DNA of 64,000 bases from Limanda limanda (lineage: Eukaryota; Chordata; Actinopteri; Pleuronectiformes; Pleuronectidae), in NCBI RefSeq assembly GCF_963576545.1, contig NC_083641.1:14196893-14260892 (forward strand). The letters are read 5' to 3'. Under the pieces are notes generated by a model. That model did not search any database. It saw only the letters and a program-made list of their open reading frames with translations, and was not told the origin of the DNA. A program made the position numbers and the translations under genes. The stretch's first letter is position 1; each line of letters starts with the position of its first letter. Positions 60,611 through 64,000 of this stretch are shown here, piece by piece.

Positions 60611-61931
60611 AACTGTTGATGATAGGGCAGGCTGCGGGTATAATACATATAGGGCAGAGAGAGACCAATGGAGGTTTTGGTAAAAGGGTAAGGCTGTGCT
60701 GTGTGTGCATTATAGGAAATTGCTTGGGCTCAAGTCAGATCCTAAGTGTCTCTGAATGAGAGGAGATGGTTTGTGTTTGTCGGTTTAATGGACAAAAACA
60801 AAAGCAACAAATCGAAGAAAAAGAGTAGAACATTGAGAGCAGATTCTCTCTGTTCCTTGTTGTTAATTTAACGAAAGTAAATTGTCAGTAGTGAAATAGA
60901 GAATAACTGTTTGACAGCGAAGAGAAGATGTTAGGTAGTTTGAGAATTTTTTTCATTAGTGCCAGACAGGATTCCCAGTCTTCATAACAGTCGGTGATCA
61001 ATAACCGGTAAATAAGCTGCTACCTCTACTGTGGCTAAAGATATGAAATCTATCATATATAATAATGTGCGGGCTGGCGTGATTAACGACACGCAGTGAT
61101 ATTGCTAGTGATTATTGGTCTCTAACTGTAGACTGGTCAGAAGTCCACAGAGGTCTAGTAGATATGAAGACAGCAGGGGGAGGATGTGGAAGCTGCAGAT
61201 GAGCCATCGGTGGATCTTTAACATCCTAGTTACACAAGACATCAGACGAGATTGATGTCAACCGTGCAGAAGCCCACAAATTACACAACAATTACCTCTT
61301 TAAATATCTAACTGAAGTCTTGTTTACACAGTAACAAAGGCGGGACGTTCCAGAGTGAAATATTGCCAAGTTTTCTGCAGTATTGGTGAACTCCCTATGA
61401 GTTAAAAACTATTGGAAGCTTAATTTAAAGATTTGGTGGACGGAATGGAAATAAATACTATACTTATGATTAAGTTGAATATTAGAAATGACTAATAAGG
61501 TGAGTCAGTAGTTAAACAATACTAATCAAACACTAAATGTAGCTGCCATTTAGCCTTTTCTTCCCAAGCTGTGTTTCTGCAGTTAGATCATAGAGGATAT
61601 TGTTCAATTTATATTCACATTCGATTTGTCTGCACTTATGAAAATAAAAACCTTGACTAGAGTTGGAGGAGAAAAAGACAACGGAATGGAAGAGGACAAC
61701 CACACACTCAACTGAATCAAATAACAGAAATTAAACCCAGAGACAGATCTAATTTTGCCTTTTCATAGCGTTCATATCTGCTAAGTTTGCTCAAGTTCAA
61801 GCTTTTTAGTTTTTTACTCCTTTTTGCTTGCACCCAAGTTTGCCTAGAAAACATTTCTGCCTTTCAAGTTGAATTATGGTGCCTGCCAAAGCAGCACAAC
61901 CCCTCACTGCTCCCAACAGCATGCATGGCCC

Positions 61932-61979
61932 ATCACACACCCACACACACATGCCCCCGCACACACACACACACACACG
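61932..61979. repeat. Interrupted (AC)n repeat
   Basis: CACACA runs broken by TGCCCCCG. Confidence 0.85.
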
Positions 61980-62210
61980 GGCAACATACACACTTATCGT
62001 GGGGCAATCAATAGCAGTTGTGATGGATGTTGTATGGTGATGTACGTGCTGCCCTCTGACCTGTAATTGAATGTGCACGGTTCCAACTCTTTATCATGAT
62101 AGGGCCGTTCGCTCCACAGGTCATCGGCTGCTAAATGGTTGATAAGCCGGCACACTCTGCGTCTGCTGCTCATATGTCAGAGCAATGGCTTTGCTGACTG
62201 ATTTCCACAG

Positions 62211-62420
62211 AGTGTGCGAAGGCAAGAGTTTGTGCAGGAGGGACTGTGCGAAATGGAGGGTGTGTATGAGAAGGAGCGCGAGTTCAGGGAGTCTTGCAAT
62301 CGATTCCTAATGCCTGTCTGCCTCGGCCATTTCTCACTGGAGGACACTCTGCTGGTTCTGGAAACAAACGAGCTGGAGTATCGCATCAGCACCACTATCA
62401 TAATCCTGTCCGCCCCATGA
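62211..62420 (+). CDS. Exon-like ORF, possible last coding exon of an unidentified gene
   Basis: A CAG acceptor after CTGATTTCC ends at 62210 and the frame then runs to TGA 62418-62420. The ~69 residues (RRQEFVQEGLCEMEGVYEKE, REFRESCNRFLMPVCLGHF, SLEDTLLVLETNELEYRIS, ending in TIIILSAP) have balanced amino-acid use, a probable charged helix and a hydrophobic C-terminal end, unlike the repeat-derived ORFs around it. The DNA is also GC-richer than its surroundings. I do not recognise the family, found no partner exon in the window, and saw no AATAAA nearby. Other explanation: chance ORF. Confidence 0.5.
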   Translation, partial: SVRRQEFVQEGLCEMEGVYEKEREFRESCNRFLMPVCLGHFSLEDTLLVLETNELEYRISTTIIILSAP

Positions 62421-62784
62421 ACCGTGCAATGGCATCCAAGTTTTAACATCTAGCTCTTCTGTCACTCTCAACAGCTGTTCCTAACTGTCAGTGGTTCTGT
62501 CATGTCTGTTTAAAATAATTTTGTACTGAATGTTATGGAGCAGATGTGAAATAATGACATTCTTTGAAAACTTGACACCTGAAACTTACAAAAATTACCT
62601 AAAACTGTATAATAATTATGATTAATTAACAGAAACTGGTTTGAATTTGTTTAATTCCACTAATTTCACATTTTAAGATACTTTCCCTGCTTTGGTCAAC
62701 AAATCCCAATCAAGAATATCTCACAATAACTTGGGTAATTATTAATGAGTCCCCCGTATTATAAGCTTTTCACACAATCATTTA

Positions 62785-64000
62785 CAGTTTTTCACAGTTG
62801 TTAACACACAAAAAGCTAAAATTCGGCACAATTTGCACAACATTCACTTCATGTACCAATAGCTTGACCCAATTTGGCACTACTTCACACTCCCTTATCT
62901 CATTAGACTCTGGCTTTCCTTCTTTACACTCTGATGTAAATTACACATCACCTTGTTGTCAAAACACTACACACAATGTTCAGTTGCTGCACACACTTCT
63001 CAAGAAAAAGCATCAAAGCATCAACCTACAACACACAAATACTCAAATCTCTAAACATTCAGGTCTGTTGAACGATTTGCAATCAGGACTGCGGCATAAA
63101 AGTGCCTTGAGCCTTTGTTTTGTTTGATGAACAATGGAATAGAATAGAATACAGTGTGCTCACAGTATTTATATTTTGCAGGACTGAAAGAGAACCACAT
63201 CGTGGAGAAAGAACACGCATTTTCACAGCCGAACAGGAGACTGAAATTGTAGATATGGTTCGTGAGAACAACGCTATCACACTCAGACAAATAAAAAACT
63301 AGGATCCTGGATGACCATGCTACATTTAGAAACGTCCAGACCGCCATCCTCTCTACATTGGACCGTATTCTTCATAGGAATGCCATGCGGATGAAACAAG
63401 TGAACAGGGTCCCATTCAAACGGAACACAGACGCATCAAGGAGTTAGTGCGAGAGTTTGTGCTTGTTAGTACCAAACATTCAGCACTAACACATGCATGT
63501 ATTGTACCTGTAATCCAATATTGTTCCTTTTCTACAGTGTCTCACTACAGTGTTGAACTTGCATTCTCATGCTGTCTGTGTCAGTACTGTACTGTTCTCT
63601 GTGTGTACCGAAATAAACCTTTTTTTGCTGCATATTTGTGTGCTGTTCTATGTTCGACTATGAAAAAAGTAGGCCTACACTGAGACAGTTTACAAAAGAA
63701 GAAATGGCTAATTCTCCAGTCATTGTCATTCATATGGTGTGTTCCATTTCGATGATTGTGTTTTCAATTTTGCACTTCAGTGTGCTGTAAATGCTTGGAA
63801 GTGTGCAAGCAAATGCTTAGTTGTGTGTACTCAATAAATGGTATGTGTGTGTCATTTGAAAATATGGCTGTGTGTATCAAATGAAAACACGAGTTCCATT
63901 TTGATTGCAAAGAGTCATCTTGCAAAGGGAGTGTCAGGTTTAGCATTTTGTGTGTGAGGTTTTGAGTTTTCTGTGTTCATTTTTGAGAAAGCCGTTATTG
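62785..64000 (+). mobile_element. IS630/Tc1-like non-autonomous transposon, copy 3 (runs off the window)
   Basis: Starts CAGTTTTTCACAGTTGTT after TA (62783-62784), same direction as copy 1, and carries the same internal deletion. More diverged: the transposase fragment (63120-63302) stops after RQIKN because of an extra base, and several substitutions and a short indel occur near 63000. The last ~45 bp with the right TIR lie beyond the window end. Confidence 0.85.

Overview
The window is vertebrate, almost certainly teleost, nuclear DNA. It has intron-split coding exons with GT/AG borders, very long (AC)n, (GT)n and (GA)n microsatellites, a Tc1-like transposase fragment of the fish type, an L2-type LINE 3' end, and many non-autonomous DNA transposons. 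There are no operons, Shine-Dalgarno sites or prokaryotic genes. All calls come from reading the sequence; no database search was possible.

Region 1-25.4 kb. One plus-strand protein-coding gene runs through this part. Eleven exons (1143-1225 to 25146-25224) join with fully consistent splice phases into about 788 codons. The gene is 5'-incomplete and ends at TGA 25222-25224, with an AATAAA at 25418. The predicted protein is Ser/Pro-rich and mostly low-complexity. It has a short ordered-looking segment near its visible N-terminus, an acidic segment in the middle and a charged C-terminal tail. I do not recognise the family and give it no name. Its introns carry a ~690-bp-arm inverted repeat (6350-8722), a chimeric and catalytically broken Tc1 copy (16568-17700), retroposon tails and microsatellites.

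Region 25.4-62 kb. No gene could be assembled here. The sequence is microsatellites and mobile elements: a TTAA-flanked 2.3 kb element with a GC-rich core (33393-35725), a hAT-like end (35953), an L2 LINE 3' end (38306-39000, minus strand), a foldback element (42741-43720), decayed reverse-transcriptase traces (~48.6 kb), and a degenerate repeat family seen four times. An orphan exon-like ORF at 62211-62420 may be the last exon of a second plus-strand gene.

Region 51.2-55.0 kb and 62.8-64.0 kb. Three copies of one IS630/Tc1-like non-autonomous transposon keep only the N-terminal helix-turn-helix part of the transposase. Copies 1 and 2 face each other across 105 bp and form a near-perfect palindrome. 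Copy 1 is interrupted by a 1168-bp hAT-like element with a perfect 8-bp target duplication, and that element contains a GC-rich minisatellite. This nested palindrome is the most striking structure in the window.
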